A DNA stretch of 64,000 nucleotides, taken from assembly GCF_001905905.1 (NCBI RefSeq), contig NZ_LIVT01000007.1, forward strand, positions 186,001 through 250,000, given 5' to 3'. Positions 19,221-29,000 of the stretch are shown in pieces; position 1 is the first letter of the stretch; every line of letters starts with the position of its first letter. The DNA comes from Streptomyces sp. CB02366. GTDB lineage: Bacteria; Actinomycetota; Actinomycetes; Streptomycetales; Streptomycetaceae. Both the position numbers and the translations under genes were made by a program. The notes beneath the pieces were generated by a model that saw only the letters and a list, made by a program, of their open reading frames with translations, was not told where the DNA came from and did not search any database.

Positions 19221-19236
19221 CACGACCCGGGTCGTG
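19221..19236. promoter_or_regulatory. Perfect 16-base palindrome in a divergent intergenic region
   Basis: CACGACCC followed by GGGTCGTG lies between the FdhF/YdeP gene (minus) and the DUF1345 gene (plus), 123 and 113 bases from their starts. It could be an operator for either or both. High local GC makes chance palindromes more likely, so confidence is modest. Confidence 0.35.
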
Positions 19237-19348
19237 CCGGACTGCGGCCCGGGGCGCCCGCGCCTACGCTGACAGGGCCCGGTCCCGGCCGCGGGGAGCC
19301 CTCCGCGGAACACGGTTCAGGCTCGCGCCGGGCAGCCCGGGAGCCCCC

Positions 19349-19996
19349 ATGAACACCTACCGCCGGTTCCTGCTTCCCGCCGTCCCCCGGCTCACCGCCT
19401 CCGTGCTGGCCGGGGCCGCCGCCGGGGTGGCGGCAGGCGTCCTGGTCGGCAACGTCCCACTGGGCCTCTACGTCGGCATCGCCGCCGCGGACACCCTCTT
19501 CGTCGTCGCGGGCTGGCTCGTCCTGTGGCCGATGGACGCCGCCGCCACCCGGGCCAACGCCCGGCGCGAGGAGTTCCGGCCCGTCGTCGAGGAGCTCGCC
19601 GTCGTCACGGCCGCCCTGTCCGGTCTGGTGGGCATCGTCCTGCTGCTCCTGGTCGGCCACACCGACCTGAGCCACGCGGCGGCCGCCCTGGCCCTCTGCG
19701 GCGTGTTCATGTCCTGGGCGGCCCTCCACCTGATGTACGCCGCCCGTTACGCGTACCTCTACTACCGGACGCCCGACGGCGGCGGGATCGACTTCAACAC
19801 GGAGGAACCGCCGCGCTACATCGACTTCCTCTACTTCAGCTACAACCTGGGCATGACCTACCAGGTCTCCGACACCGGCGTCTCCACCTCCGGGATCCGC
19901 GCGGTCGCCCTCCGGCACTGCCTGCTGTCCTACGTGTTCGGGGTCACCATCCTGGCCACCACGATCAACCTGATCGCCGGCATCGTCACCGGCTGA
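19349..19996 (+). CDS. DUF1345 family membrane protein
   Basis: A 215-residue integral membrane protein with about five hydrophobic spans (around residues 12-32, 36-58, 85-103, 110-130 and 188-212). The middle segment YFSYNLGMTYQVSDTGVSTSGIRAVALRH is the signature of DUF1345, a family of unknown function. It has a soluble loop with FNTEEPPRYIDFLY. The frame is open upstream but GC-rich shadow; the ATG at 19349 begins the first hydrophobic segment and follows GGGAG. It is divergent from the FdhF/YdeP gene and followed after 188 bases by the kinase gene. No function is proposed. Confidence 0.82.
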   Translation: MNTYRRFLLPAVPRLTASVLAGAAAGVAAGVLVGNVPLGLYVGIAAADTLFVVAGWLVLWPMDAAATRANARREEFRPVVEELAVVTAALSGLVGIVLLLLVGHTDLSHAAAALALCGVFMSWAALHLMYAARYAYLYYRTPDGGGIDFNTEEPPRYIDFLYFSYNLGMTYQVSDTGVSTSGIRAVALRHCLLSYVFGVTILATTINLIAGIVTG

Positions 19997-20184
19997 GCCG
20001 CCCGTCTCCGCGAAAGGTCCCTCAGCACGTCCCCCGGGGGCCCGGCCTCCGCACGGCCGGTCCGCCTCCGCGGTACGCCTTGGACGCGGCCGGCCCCCGA
20101 CCCGCTCCGGGCTTTCGGTACGCTCTCGTCTGATCTTCGGGGCGCGTGCGGCTCCGGACTGCCGTGACCAGGGGGATGGTTTCC

Positions 20185-22044
20185 ATGAGCAGCGCGTCTT
20201 CGACCGGCCCGTTCCAGCCGCTCAAGGCCGACGACCCGGCGGTGGTGGGCGGCTACCGGATCGCCGCCGTGCTGGGCGCGGGCGGCATGGGGAAGGTGTA
20301 CCTCTCGTACACGCCGGGCGGCCGGCCCCTCGCGATCAAGGTGATCCGGCCGGAGTTCAGCGAGGACCCCGAGTTCCGGCGGCGCTTCCAGCAGGAGGTG
20401 CGGTCCGCGCAGCGGGTGCAGGGGCTGTACACCGCGCCGGTCATCGACTCGGACACCGAGGGCCCGCGGCCGTGGCTGGCCACCGCCTACGTGCCCGGCC
20501 CCTCGCTCGCGCACGCGGTCGCCCGGCACGGCGGGCTGCCGCTGCGCAGCGTACTGCTGCTGACCGTCGGGGTGGCCGAGGCGCTCACCGTCATCCACGG
20601 CGCCGGCATCGTCCACCGCGACCTGAAGCCCGCGAACGTACTGCTGGCCTCGGACGGACCGCGTGTGATCGACTTCGGCATCGCCCGCGCCGCCGACTCG
20701 ACCGCCCTGACCGGCACCGGGGTCAGCATCGGCACCCCGGCGTTCATGGCGCCGGAACAGGCGGCGGCCGGCGCCGTCACCCCGGCGACGGACGTCTTCG
20801 CCCTCGGGCAGATCGCCGCCTACGCCGCGATCGGCGCGCCCGCGTTCGGCGACGGCCCCTCGCACGCCGTCCTCTACCGGATCGTGCACGAGGACCCCGA
20901 CCTCGGCCGGCTGCCCGCCGAACTCCGCACCCTGGTCACCCGCTGCCTCAGCCGCGACCCCGCCCACCGCCCCCCGCCGGCCGACGTCATCCGGATGTGC
21001 CACGAGGTCTCGCCCGAACCGCTGCGCCAGGGCGAGGACTGGCTCCCGCAGGCGGTCGCGGGCGCCATCACCGAACGGCGCCGGCTCCCCGCGCCCGCCC
21101 CCACCCCGCCGCCGCGGCCCGCCGCCCCGCCGGCCCACCCGCCCACCCATTTCTCCCCGGGGCCCCACGGGCCGGCCCACCCGCCCACCCCGGCCGCTCA
21201 CGCCGTGGCGGCCGCCCCCACCCGGACCGGCCCGGCCGCACCGGGACTCCCCGGGGCCCCGGGGGCCGTACCGCCCGGCCAGTGGCAGCAGAACACCCAC
21301 CCCCAGGGCTACTCCACCCCGCCGCCCCACCTCCAGCCGGGGTTCGCCCAGCCGGGCCGGCAGGGGTTCGCCCAGCCCGGCTTCCAGCAGCCCGGCTGGG
21401 GCGGGACCGGAGGGTTCCAGCCCTCCGCCGCGCCGCCCCGCAAGCGGCCGGGGCTGGTCGTCGCCGCTTCGGTCGTCGCCGCGCTGGTCGTCCTCGGCGT
21501 CATCGGGGCCCTGGCGCCGGAAGACCCCGACACCTCCGGCGAGGGCGACCGCACCGCCTCGTCCTCCTCGGGCGGTTCGCGCGGCGGCGGTTCGGCGGAC
21601 AAGGCCCGCACGAAGCCGGTCGACCCCCGGCCCGTCTCGTACAAGGGCATCGACGTGACGGCCGGCTACGAGCTGCTGTTCGCCGACAACCCGCCCCGCC
21701 CGACCAAGGACGAGGACAGCGACGTCAGGTACGACGACGGGGATTTCTACTTCTACCGGGACTCCGTCTTCGGGGACGAGGAGGTGGGCACCGCCACCGG
21801 GAAGCTCGTCGTCCTGAAGAACTCCCAGAAAGGCTCGCTGAAGCTCTGCCGGGAGGAGACCCGCTACACCGAGAAGATCGGTCTCGACCAGCTCACGCCC
21901 GGGTCGCAGGTCTGTGTGCTCAGCAAGGCCGGCCACATCGCCGTGCTGACCTACCGCGGCAAGTCCGGCGCCGACGACCCCAGCCGCTACATCACCGTCG
22001 ACCTGACGATCTGGCGCAACGCCGAGGAGGCGCGGCAGGACTGA
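20185..22044 (+). CDS. Membrane-anchored serine/threonine protein kinase
   Basis: A 619-residue Hanks-type kinase. The kinase domain (about 24-285) has the glycine loop GAGGMGKVY (31-39), Lys52 in LAIK, catalytic HRDLKPANV (145-152), DFG (163-165) and MAPEQ (188-192). Then comes a Pro/Gln/Gly-rich linker with repeats such as FAQPG, one membrane span near 430-450 (LVVAASVVAALVVLGVIGAL) and an external domain of about 165 residues without PASTA repeats. Such proteins phosphorylate Ser/Thr on cytoplasmic targets in response to something sensed outside. The ATG at 20185 follows AGGGGGAT and is preferred to starts 9 and 39 bases upstream. No obvious substrate gene is adjacent. Confidence 0.93.
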   Translation: MSSASSTGPFQPLKADDPAVVGGYRIAAVLGAGGMGKVYLSYTPGGRPLAIKVIRPEFSEDPEFRRRFQQEVRSAQRVQGLYTAPVIDSDTEGPRPWLATAYVPGPSLAHAVARHGGLPLRSVLLLTVGVAEALTVIHGAGIVHRDLKPANVLLASDGPRVIDFGIARAADSTALTGTGVSIGTPAFMAPEQAAAGAVTPATDVFALGQIAAYAAIGAPAFGDGPSHAVLYRIVHEDPDLGRLPAELRTLVTRCLSRDPAHRPPPADVIRMCHEVSPEPLRQGEDWLPQAVAGAITERRRLPAPAPTPPPRPAAPPAHPPTHFSPGPHGPAHPPTPAAHAVAAAPTRTGPAAPGLPGAPGAVPPGQWQQNTHPQGYSTPPPHLQPGFAQPGRQGFAQPGFQQPGWGGTGGFQPSAAPPRKRPGLVVAASVVAALVVLGVIGALAPEDPDTSGEGDRTASSSSGGSRGGGSADKARTKPVDPRPVSYKGIDVTAGYELLFADNPPRPTKDEDSDVRYDDGDFYFYRDSVFGDEEVGTATGKLVVLKNSQKGSLKLCREETRYTEKIGLDQLTPGSQVCVLSKAGHIAVLTYRGKSGADDPSRYITVDLTIWRNAEEARQD

Positions 22045-22057
22045 CGGCCCGCCGGGC

Positions 22058-22086
22058 GGCCCGGACCGGTGCGGATCCGCCGGGCC
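22058..22086. terminator. Probable bidirectional hairpin between convergent genes
   Basis: Seven-base arms GGCCCGG and CCGGGCC enclose 15 bases that include the small palindrome CGGATCCG. It lies in the 57-base gap between the kinase stop and the end of the minus-strand operon, so it probably ends both transcripts. Confidence 0.4.
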
Positions 22087-22101
22087 CCGGACTCCGGCCC
22101 C

Positions 22102-22872
22102 TCAGGCCGCGCCCGGCGTCCGGCCGTCCGGCAGGAAGAGCACCGAGTTGAGGTACCGCTCGCGGCGCGGGACGAACGCCCGGCGCAGCAGGCCCCGGTG
22201 CACCAGGTGCTCGGTCCGCGCCTGATGGGCCACCAAGTCGAACCCGTCGAGCGGAACCCAGTGCCGGCCCGTCAGGAGCCAGCCCGCGTACCCCTGGCCG
22301 GTCAGCAGCTCGACGGCGGGCTCGACCGGGCCGAGCCGGCTCTCCAACTCCACGAGCACCGCCGGCCGGTCGGTGCGCAGCAGCTCCGCCGCGCCGAGCA
22401 GCGCCGCCCGCTCGCCCCCGTCCACGTCCATCTTCACGAAGCCGACCCCGCGCAGCCCCAGGCCGTCGACGGTGATCGACGGCACCTCCAGGCAGTGCGC
22501 ATGGATGTCGCGGCGGGCCAGCGACGACACCCCCCGGTCGCCCCGGTCGCCCGCCGGGAACCACAACCGCGCCGTGCCCTCCCGGTCGCTCGCCGCGCCC
22601 TGGACCACCCGGGCGTTCGCCGGCAGGGTCCGCCGCAGGTGCTCGGCCAGATGCGGCACCGGCTCGACGGTCACCACCCGCTCGCAGCGGGCGGCCAGCC
22701 GCCGCGACCAGGGCCCGTACCAGCCCCCGATGTCGAGGGCGACACCGTGCGGCGGGCAGAAGTCCGCGAGCCGCCGCAGCTCGGGCTCGAAGCGCGGATA
22801 CAGGGCGACGGAGGCCGAGCCGACGAGGTTCCCGGGCAGCCGGGACGCCACCGCCGAGGCGAACGTGGTCAC
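22102..22872 (-). CDS. FkbM family methyltransferase
   Basis: A 256-residue SAM-dependent methyltransferase of the FkbM family, which mostly O-methylates sugars or small-molecule hydroxyls. SAM-binding motif I is VALDIGGWYGPWSRRLA, followed by VVTVEPVPHLAEHL; the VGFVKMDVDGGERAALLGA segment is the FkbM family signature (K-D-V/D-G-x-E). It ends the nine-gene minus-strand run and overlaps the Trm112-like gene by 4 bases (GTGA), so it is translationally coupled. In this context it could methylate a sugar of the glycan made by the glycosyltransferases upstream, which is inference. Confidence 0.85.
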   Translation of the reverse strand: MTTFASAVASRLPGNLVGSASVALYPRFEPELRRLADFCPPHGVALDIGGWYGPWSRRLAARCERVVTVEPVPHLAEHLRRTLPANARVVQGAASDREGTARLWFPAGDRGDRGVSSLARRDIHAHCLEVPSITVDGLGLRGVGFVKMDVDGGERAALLGAAELLRTDRPAVLVELESRLGPVEPAVELLTGQGYAGWLLTGRHWVPLDGFDLVAHQARTEHLVHRGLLRRAFVPRRERYLNSVLFLPDGRTPGAA

Positions 22873-23087
22873 GGGGCCGAGCCCTCGATCCGGGTGAGCA
22901 GGCGCTCGTGGTCGTCCGCCGAGACCTTCCGCCCCGAGGAGGGAAGCAGCTGAGGGATACCGTCCACGATCGGGTAACTCAGCCGCAGCCGGGGGTTGTA
23001 CAGCGCCCCGCCCTCGGGCAGCAGGGACAGCGGGCCCTTGTCGAGCGGACAGGCCAGCAGGGCGAGCAGGGGGTCGTCGGGGTTCAT
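22869..23087 (-). CDS. Trm112-like (UPF0434/YcaR) small protein
   Basis: A 72-residue protein of the Trm112/YcaR family. Visible marks are LLALLACPLDKGPLSLL near the N terminus and the end motif YPIVDGIPQLLP. In eukaryotes and archaea Trm112 is an activating subunit of several methyltransferases; the bacterial members often lie beside methyltransferase or glycan genes. Here only one cysteine (Cys13) of the usual zinc set is present, so it may not bind zinc. ATG at 23087 follows AGGAG. It overlaps the FkbM methyltransferase gene by 4 bases, making a partnership with that enzyme plausible but untested. Confidence 0.82.
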   Translation of the reverse strand: MNPDDPLLALLACPLDKGPLSLLPEGGALYNPRLRLSYPIVDGIPQLLPSSGRKVSADDHERLLTRIEGSAP

Positions 23088-23137
23088 CGAAGGCTCCTGG
23101 GTGTCGTGGGGGACGGAAGACGGGGTCGGGGCGGTGG

Positions 23138-24031
23138 TCAGGGGGCGGCCGGGGGCGGCGGGTCGTGGCGCGGCATGGCCAGCAGGACGGAGAGCGCGAG
23201 CGCCGTGCCGCCCACCCGCAGCGCCAGCGGCAGCGGATCCTCGGGCAGCGACTCGCCGAACGCGAGCGTCCCGAGGACCGCGGTGAACAGGCAGGTCACC
23301 GTCGTGCACACCGGCACGATGAGGGAGGCCCGGCAGCGTTGCAGCGCCGTCTGGGACATGACGAGACCGGCCACCGCCGTGAACAGCAGCAGGTAGGGGT
23401 AGGGGGAGCCCAGCAGCGACAGCGCGACCCCTCCCGGACCGGCGCCGGTCAGCCGGCTGGAGGTGCCCTTGACGGCCAGCGAACTGACCCCGTAGAGCAG
23501 GCCCACCGCCACCCCGTACCCGATGCCGCTGGTGGGGATCCGGTGCCGTCTGGCCGCCCGGCTCTCCACCCGTACGTACAGCCAGACGCCCGCCGCCAGC
23601 GCCGGTACGCAGACCAGGAGCACCAGCGTCCACGGCGCGTCGCCGCTCACCACGTCCTCGCCCTCGCGCACCGAGGCCACCACCATCAGCAGCGCGACCA
23701 GGACCCCGCCGAGCGCATAGCGTTCCCGGCCCGTGGACTCCTCGCCCAGCACCGCCGAGGACAGCAGCAGGAGCAGCACCAGGCCGGAGACGAAGATGCC
23801 CTGCGCCGCCGCGATCGGCAGCGCCCGGTAGACGACCAGCTGCGCCCCGAACCCGGCCGCCAGCGCCAGCGCGCCGACGATCCACAGCGGACTGGTCGCC
23901 AGGACCCGGATCACCCGCAGCGGCCGGTCGGCCGACAGGGCGGGCAGTGAGCCCAGGGCCCGTTTCTCCACCACGAACCCCACGCTGTACAGCGCGTTGG
24001 CGACCAGGGCCGCGCCCACACCCCACCACAC
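23138..24031 (-). CDS. DMT-superfamily (EamA-like) membrane transporter
   Basis: A 297-residue integral membrane protein with about ten hydrophobic spans in two repeats, as in the drug/metabolite transporter superfamily. Features include the N-terminal span VGAALVANALYSVGFVVEKRA, a polar loop REGEDVVSGDAP between the halves and a second half ending SLPEDPLPLALRVGG with the last span LALSVLLAM. The family exports metabolites, and related four- and ten-span members flip lipid-linked sugars such as undecaprenyl-phosphate-arabinose. Start is GTG at 24031, four bases after the stop of the upstream methyltransferase. In this operon it may move a lipid-linked or acylated sugar across the membrane, which is inference. 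Confidence 0.78.
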   Translation of the reverse strand: MWWGVGAALVANALYSVGFVVEKRALGSLPALSADRPLRVIRVLATSPLWIVGALALAAGFGAQLVVYRALPIAAAQGIFVSGLVLLLLLSSAVLGEESTGRERYALGGVLVALLMVVASVREGEDVVSGDAPWTLVLLVCVPALAAGVWLYVRVESRAARRHRIPTSGIGYGVAVGLLYGVSSLAVKGTSSRLTGAGPGGVALSLLGSPYPYLLLFTAVAGLVMSQTALQRCRASLIVPVCTTVTCLFTAVLGTLAFGESLPEDPLPLALRVGGTALALSVLLAMPRHDPPPPAAP

Positions 24032-24035
24032 GCCG

Positions 24036-24761
24036 CTACCTCCGCCGCGCGTGGGCCAGCAGGATGGAGGCCGCGCCCGGGACCGCGCACGCCGCCCGGT
24101 CCAACAGCCGCAGCGGACGCGGCACGCCGTGGAAGGGGGCGCCCTTGATCGTCACGTCGGTGAAGCCGGAGGCCGTCAGGAACGAGCGCAGTGCGCGGGC
24201 GGTGTACAGCCGCAGGTGTCCGACCACCTCCGAACCGGGGCGGCCGTGGATCCCGCGCAGACTGACCTCCGAGAACACCGGCTGCACCCCGGCGAGCAGC
24301 AGCCCCCGGTTGTACCAGGCCGCCAGGTTCGGGGTGGACAGCATCAGATGGCCGCCGGGCCGCAGGACCCGGCGCAGCTCGTCCAACGCCTGGTCCGGGT
24401 CGACCAGGTGCTCCAGGATCTCGCTGAACAGGACCGCGTCCGCGCACCCGCCGGCCAGCGGCAGCCCGCCGTGCTCCAGCTCCCCGCGCACCACCGCGCC
24501 CATCCGGGGACGGGCCCGGCGCAGCGCGTCCTGCGACCAGTCGACGCCGATCAGCCGGTGCCCGGCGAGGATCGGGGCCGCCGCGGCCGCCGCCGTGCCG
24601 TCGCCGCACCCGATGTCCAGGATCACCCGCCCCGGCGCACCCAGCGCCTCCGCCAGCAGCCGGGCCTGCCGCAGGGTGCGGCCGTCCCCCGAGGCGACGG
24701 GGACGGACGGGTTCTCGTAGAAGTCCCGCAGTCCGGACGGGGGAGCGGTGGTGTCGGTCAT
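24036..24761 (-). CDS. Class I SAM-dependent methyltransferase
   Basis: A 241-residue methyltransferase. Motif I is VILDIGCGDGTAAAAA, followed by LIGVDWSQDALRRAR; the post-motif ADAVLFSEILEHLVDPDQAL and RRVLRPGGHLMLSTPN are typical of the UbiE/glycan methyltransferase group. The C-terminal part (FTDVTIKGAPFHGVPRP) resembles enzymes found in glycan and natural-product clusters. ATG at 24761 overlaps the stop of the condensation-domain gene by 4 bases (ATGA). Together with the methyltransferases at 22102 and 30498 it makes three in one operon, which suggests a multiply methylated product. The substrate is unknown. Confidence 0.85.
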   Translation of the reverse strand: MTDTTAPPSGLRDFYENPSVPVASGDGRTLRQARLLAEALGAPGRVILDIGCGDGTAAAAAAPILAGHRLIGVDWSQDALRRARPRMGAVVRGELEHGGLPLAGGCADAVLFSEILEHLVDPDQALDELRRVLRPGGHLMLSTPNLAAWYNRGLLLAGVQPVFSEVSLRGIHGRPGSEVVGHLRLYTARALRSFLTASGFTDVTIKGAPFHGVPRPLRLLDRAACAVPGAASILLAHARRR

Positions 24762-26086
24762 GCGGTCTCCGAGGACGTCGAGGCCAGATGCCGGGTGAAC
24801 AGCTCGCGCAGCCGCTCGCCGTCCGCGTCCCCCAGCAGGGTGCGCGACCAGCGCAGCGCCAGATGCAGCCGGCCGCCCGTGGACGCGGTGGTGAAGGTCA
24901 GTCCCCGGGGCATCCGGGCGGGCGCGGAGAACCACACGGCCGTGGCCCGGCCCGCCTCCCCGAAGTCCAGCGGGTACGGCAGCCGGCCGATGTTGCTCAG
25001 CAGCGTCGTCGAGGTCCACGGCCCCGCCAGCACCCGCAGCCCCCGGGTGGCCGCCGCGCGGGCGGCCACCGGCAGCAGCGGCGCGGTCAGCAGGGAGGCG
25101 GAACGGCCCAGCGGGGGCCGCCGCACCGCCTTGAGCGCCCTGGTCCGCCCGGCGGTCGCCCGCAGCAGGGCGGCGACGTCCGTGCCGGGCACCAGCTCGG
25201 ACGCGGCGAAGCCGACCTCCACCAGCCGGGTGCCGTTCCCGATGGGCATCTCGGGCCCCCGGGGGCGGTCGTCGACCGGCATGGTGATCCGCAGCGGACG
25301 GCGGTCGGCGCCCGGCGCGCCCTGCGTCCGGTTCCAGGCGGCCACGGTGAGCGCGGTCGCCACCATCAGCTGGTCGTTCACCGTGTAAGGCGCCCCGGAC
25401 TCCCGCCGGGGCACCGGTAGTTCGGCCACCAGCAAGGAGTTGCCGGGCGCCGTGCCGGGCCCCGGCGCGCCCGCCGCGATCCGGGCGGGACGCGCCGCGG
25501 GGGCCGCCGGAGAGGCCCCGGCGGACGGCCCGGAGGCGGGGCGCGCCGGGCTGGGAGCGGCCGGTGCGCGGTGCGCGCCGTAGACCTCGGCGGCCGTCGC
25601 CGCCAGCCGCATGCACGCCGGGCCGTCGAGAGCGGTGTGGTGGACGGCGAACACCAGCACACAGCCGTCCCTCCCCGGCTCCCGGACCACCTCCAGCCGC
25701 AGCGGCGGCGACGCCGTCAGCGGCGGGGCCGCCTCCAGCGCCCGCGCCCGCGCCCGGTCCAGCGCCCCGGGCGCCGGCGGCGGGAAGGAGACCGGGTCCA
25801 CGTCGGGGCTCCCGGTCAGCTCCCACTCGTAGCGCCGGGCGAACGGCCCCCGGGGCCGCTCCCGCATCAGCGCCCGGGGGTGCCGGGCGAGCGCTTCGGC
25901 GAACGCGGCCCGCAGCCGCCCCTCGTCCACCGGGCCCGGCAGATGGATCTCGATGTGCACCGTGTTCGGCTCGGCGTCCTGGGCACAGTGCCGGGACACC
26001 TCGTCGACCACCGGGAACGGCACCCGGACCGGCCCCCCGGGCCCGGACGCGCCGCCCCGGGCCCGGGGACGCTGCGTGGTCGCCAT
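24758..26086 (-). CDS. Condensation-domain-like acyltransferase
   Basis: A 442-residue protein of the chloramphenicol-acetyltransferase/condensation-domain fold. The active-site motif HHxxxDG is present as VHHTALDGPA at about residues 149-158, and a second fold mark occurs near TLLSNIGRLPYPLDFGE. This group includes PapA-type acyltransferases that esterify glycolipids in mycobacteria and stand-alone condensation enzymes. A 40-residue Ala/Pro insert separates the two halves. No adenylation or carrier domain is nearby, so a non-ribosomal peptide role is unlikely. The start overlaps the AftD-like gene stop by one base (TGATG). I infer acylation of a glycan or lipid carrier made by this operon. 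Confidence 0.75.
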   Translation of the reverse strand: MATTQRPRARGGASGPGGPVRVPFPVVDEVSRHCAQDAEPNTVHIEIHLPGPVDEGRLRAAFAEALARHPRALMRERPRGPFARRYEWELTGSPDVDPVSFPPPAPGALDRARARALEAAPPLTASPPLRLEVVREPGRDGCVLVFAVHHTALDGPACMRLAATAAEVYGAHRAPAAPSPARPASGPSAGASPAAPAARPARIAAGAPGPGTAPGNSLLVAELPVPRRESGAPYTVNDQLMVATALTVAAWNRTQGAPGADRRPLRITMPVDDRPRGPEMPIGNGTRLVEVGFAASELVPGTDVAALLRATAGRTRALKAVRRPPLGRSASLLTAPLLPVAARAAATRGLRVLAGPWTSTTLLSNIGRLPYPLDFGEAGRATAVWFSAPARMPRGLTFTTASTGGRLHLALRWSRTLLGDADGERLRELFTRHLASTSSETA

Positions 26087-29000
26087 CAGCTGCTCCCTCC
26101 GGGACGGGACGGCGGCCGCTCGCCGCCGGACCGCCGCGCCGGGTTCTCATCGCCGTGGCCGCCGCCCGGCCTCGACGCGTGCCCCTCGCCCGCCGCCGAC
26201 CCGTATCCGTGCCCGCTGCCGGGCGCGGGCGGCGGGTCGCCCTGGGGGCGCTTCGGGTCGGTGGAGACCGTCCGGCCGGAGGCGACCGCCCGCGCCGGAA
26301 CCGTGGGGGCCCCGTCGCCCGCCGCAGCGGGCGAGGCCGCCCCCCGGCCCCCGGCGGCCCGCTTGCCGAGCGGTCCGCGCCCGGCCGTGACCAGGGCTGC
26401 GAACAGCCCGGTCAGTGCCAGGAGTTGGGCCGTCGCGCTGAACGCGCCCTCGTCCGCCGCCGTGGCCTCCCCGGTGCCCACCGCCGCGACCGCGCCCGCG
26501 GCGGCCATCGCCGCGAACGCCACCGGCGCGAGCAGGCGGGGCCGGAAGTGGGCGAGCACGGCGAGCACCGGCACCGCCAGGGCGAGGGGCCCCGCGATCA
26601 CGGCCCCCACCAGCGTGAGCGCCACCGTGCCGAGGACCAGGCCGGGCCCCGGCGGCACGGGCCGGTCCTCGTCCGCGTACGGTTCCGCCTCGCGCCGCCG
26701 CCCGAAGGCGAGGACCGCCAGCACCAGGAGCAGCACTCCGGCGCCGATCAGGCCCGCCCGGTAGATTCGGGCCGGCCCGTATTCCAGCGTGACCGTGCCG
26801 CCCTCGCCCGCCGGGACCAGGAACGCCTGCTGCCAGCCGTCGATCCGCAGCGGCGTCAGCTCCTCGCCGTCCAGCGTGGCCTTCCAGCCCTTGTTGTGGT
26901 TCTCGTGGATCTGGAGGTAGGACGCCTCGCCCGCGCCGACGGCGATCGTGCGCCGGTCGCCGTCGCCCCGCTCGGCCTCCACCGGCCGGGGCGTGCCCGT
27001 CCCGGCCCCGGACGCACCGTTGCCCAGGGTGACGTCGGTGATGGCGAGCGGCCCGGCGTCCCCCGCCTCGACGGTGGTGGGCGAGGCGGGCAGCTCCACC
27101 GAGCCGCCCTTCGTGCACGGCGTCACCTCGATGGGGCGGCGCTGCGTCAGGTCCCGCACCCGGCCCTCGGCCCGGGTCTCCAGGAACGTACCGCCGACCG
27201 ACAGCACCGGGCCCTTGCCGCAGGCCAGGGCGAAGGTCTTGTCCGGCTTCGGCTGCGGGGTGCGGTACTCCTCCAGCGCCGGGATGTAGACCTCGCTGAG
27301 ACCGACCGGCAGCTGCAACCGGTCGTCGGCCACCGGGTTGTGGACGGTCAGCGGAGCCTGCCGCGAGATGGTGATGTCCAGCCGGTCGGTCCTGATCGGC
27401 GAGAAGCGGGCCATGCCGTTCTCGTCCACGGCGGCCACCGCCGTGCCGTCCGGGGAGGTGATCTGCACCTGCTCGGGACGGGTGGACAGACCGCCGGCCG
27501 CGGCGAAGACGATCTCCCCGATCTCCTTCTTCTCCGGCCAGGACAGATGCAGGACGGGGCGCTCGCCCGCGATCCACGCCGTGGTCAGGTCGCCGTCCGT
27601 CAGATTGCGCGGGCTGAGGTCGGTGCCCAGCCGCGCCGTGGAGTCGGCGCTCACCTCGATCCGCTCCCGCTCGCCCGTCAGCTCGAACAGCAGTTTGTCC
27701 AGGGCGTCGCCGGGCACCGGCACCGCGGTCGCGGACACCCGGTACGCGCCCGCCTCCCGCGGGGTGAACTGCCGGTGCAGGCCCGCTTCGGCCGCCACCG
27801 ACGACAGGCCGCCCGGGTCGCTGCCCCGCCGCAGCGAGTAGACCGTGGAGTCGGCGCCCTCACGCGGCGCGTCGGCGGGCAGCTCCAGCATCCGGGTCAC
27901 CCGCACCCCGGGGATCGCGATGTCGGTGAAGCCGGCGCCGGTCAGCCCGGGCCGCCCCTGCTGGGACTCCAGGATCGTCACCTTCAACCAGGCCGCCCGC
28001 CCCGCGGGTGCGGCCACCGTCTGCGCCGAACCGTCGGGCCGCAGCGGACTGTCCTTGGAGCCCTGGTCGGTCTCGACCCGCACGACGGTCGGCGCGGCGC
28101 GCACGTCGGCGCTCGGCAGCGGCGTCACCTGGAGCGAGCCGGGGATGTCCGTGGGCCCGGTGAAGTCGATCCGCACCCACTCGTTCTCGGGCGATCCCGG
28201 CGACCCCTCGGCCCAGCCGGTCTCCGGGTCGCCGTCGAAGGCGTTGACCGGGTCGTACCGCGGCAGATGGAACAGCCAGTTCCCCACCGAGGAGGCGCCG
28301 ACCTTCTTCGCGCCGCGCAGCACCGCCGTCGTCTGGTGCTCCGCACCGGTCGACGGCAGGATCTGCCGGGGCTCGCGGCCGGGGTCCTGCGCGGCCTCCA
28401 CCGCGTTGCGCTCGTCGGCGGTGTACGTGTACGAGGTGTTGGAGTTGACCAGCCCGAACCGGGTGTCGGCGCGCCGCAGTCCATCACCCGCCGCGTACAG
28501 CGACGGCCGCCCCAGGCCGGGGTGCGCGTCACCGGCCAGCACGGCCGGCCTTCCGTCCAGCGCCCCGCTCGCCGACAGCGGGAGCAGGGACTCCGGCCCG
28601 CCGCTCACCACGGCCGTCGAGGCGACCGGCGCCGTGCCGGCCCGTCCCGGACGCTCCGTCCCGGCGGGGGGTTCGTAGACCTCCACGGCCCGCTGCCGGG
28701 GGTAGAGCCCTTCCACCTGCACGGGGGTGTCCGCCGCGATCCGGCCGCCCGTCATCACGGGCCCGAAGCCGGTGACGCGCCGGTACCCGGACGCCTCCAG
28801 CGTGCGCTTCACCGTGGTCGTCGGCACATATCCCAACTGGTCGGGGTCCAGGTCGTTGCGGACCACCACGTGGTGCAGCCCGGCCCGGTTCAGGAACGCG
28901 CTCAGCCCGGGCACCTCGCCGCCGGTCGTCAGGGCCTGCTCGACCGCGTCCATCACCCGCCGGTTGCCCGGTGTGCCGAACGGCACGTAGTCCCGCTGCC

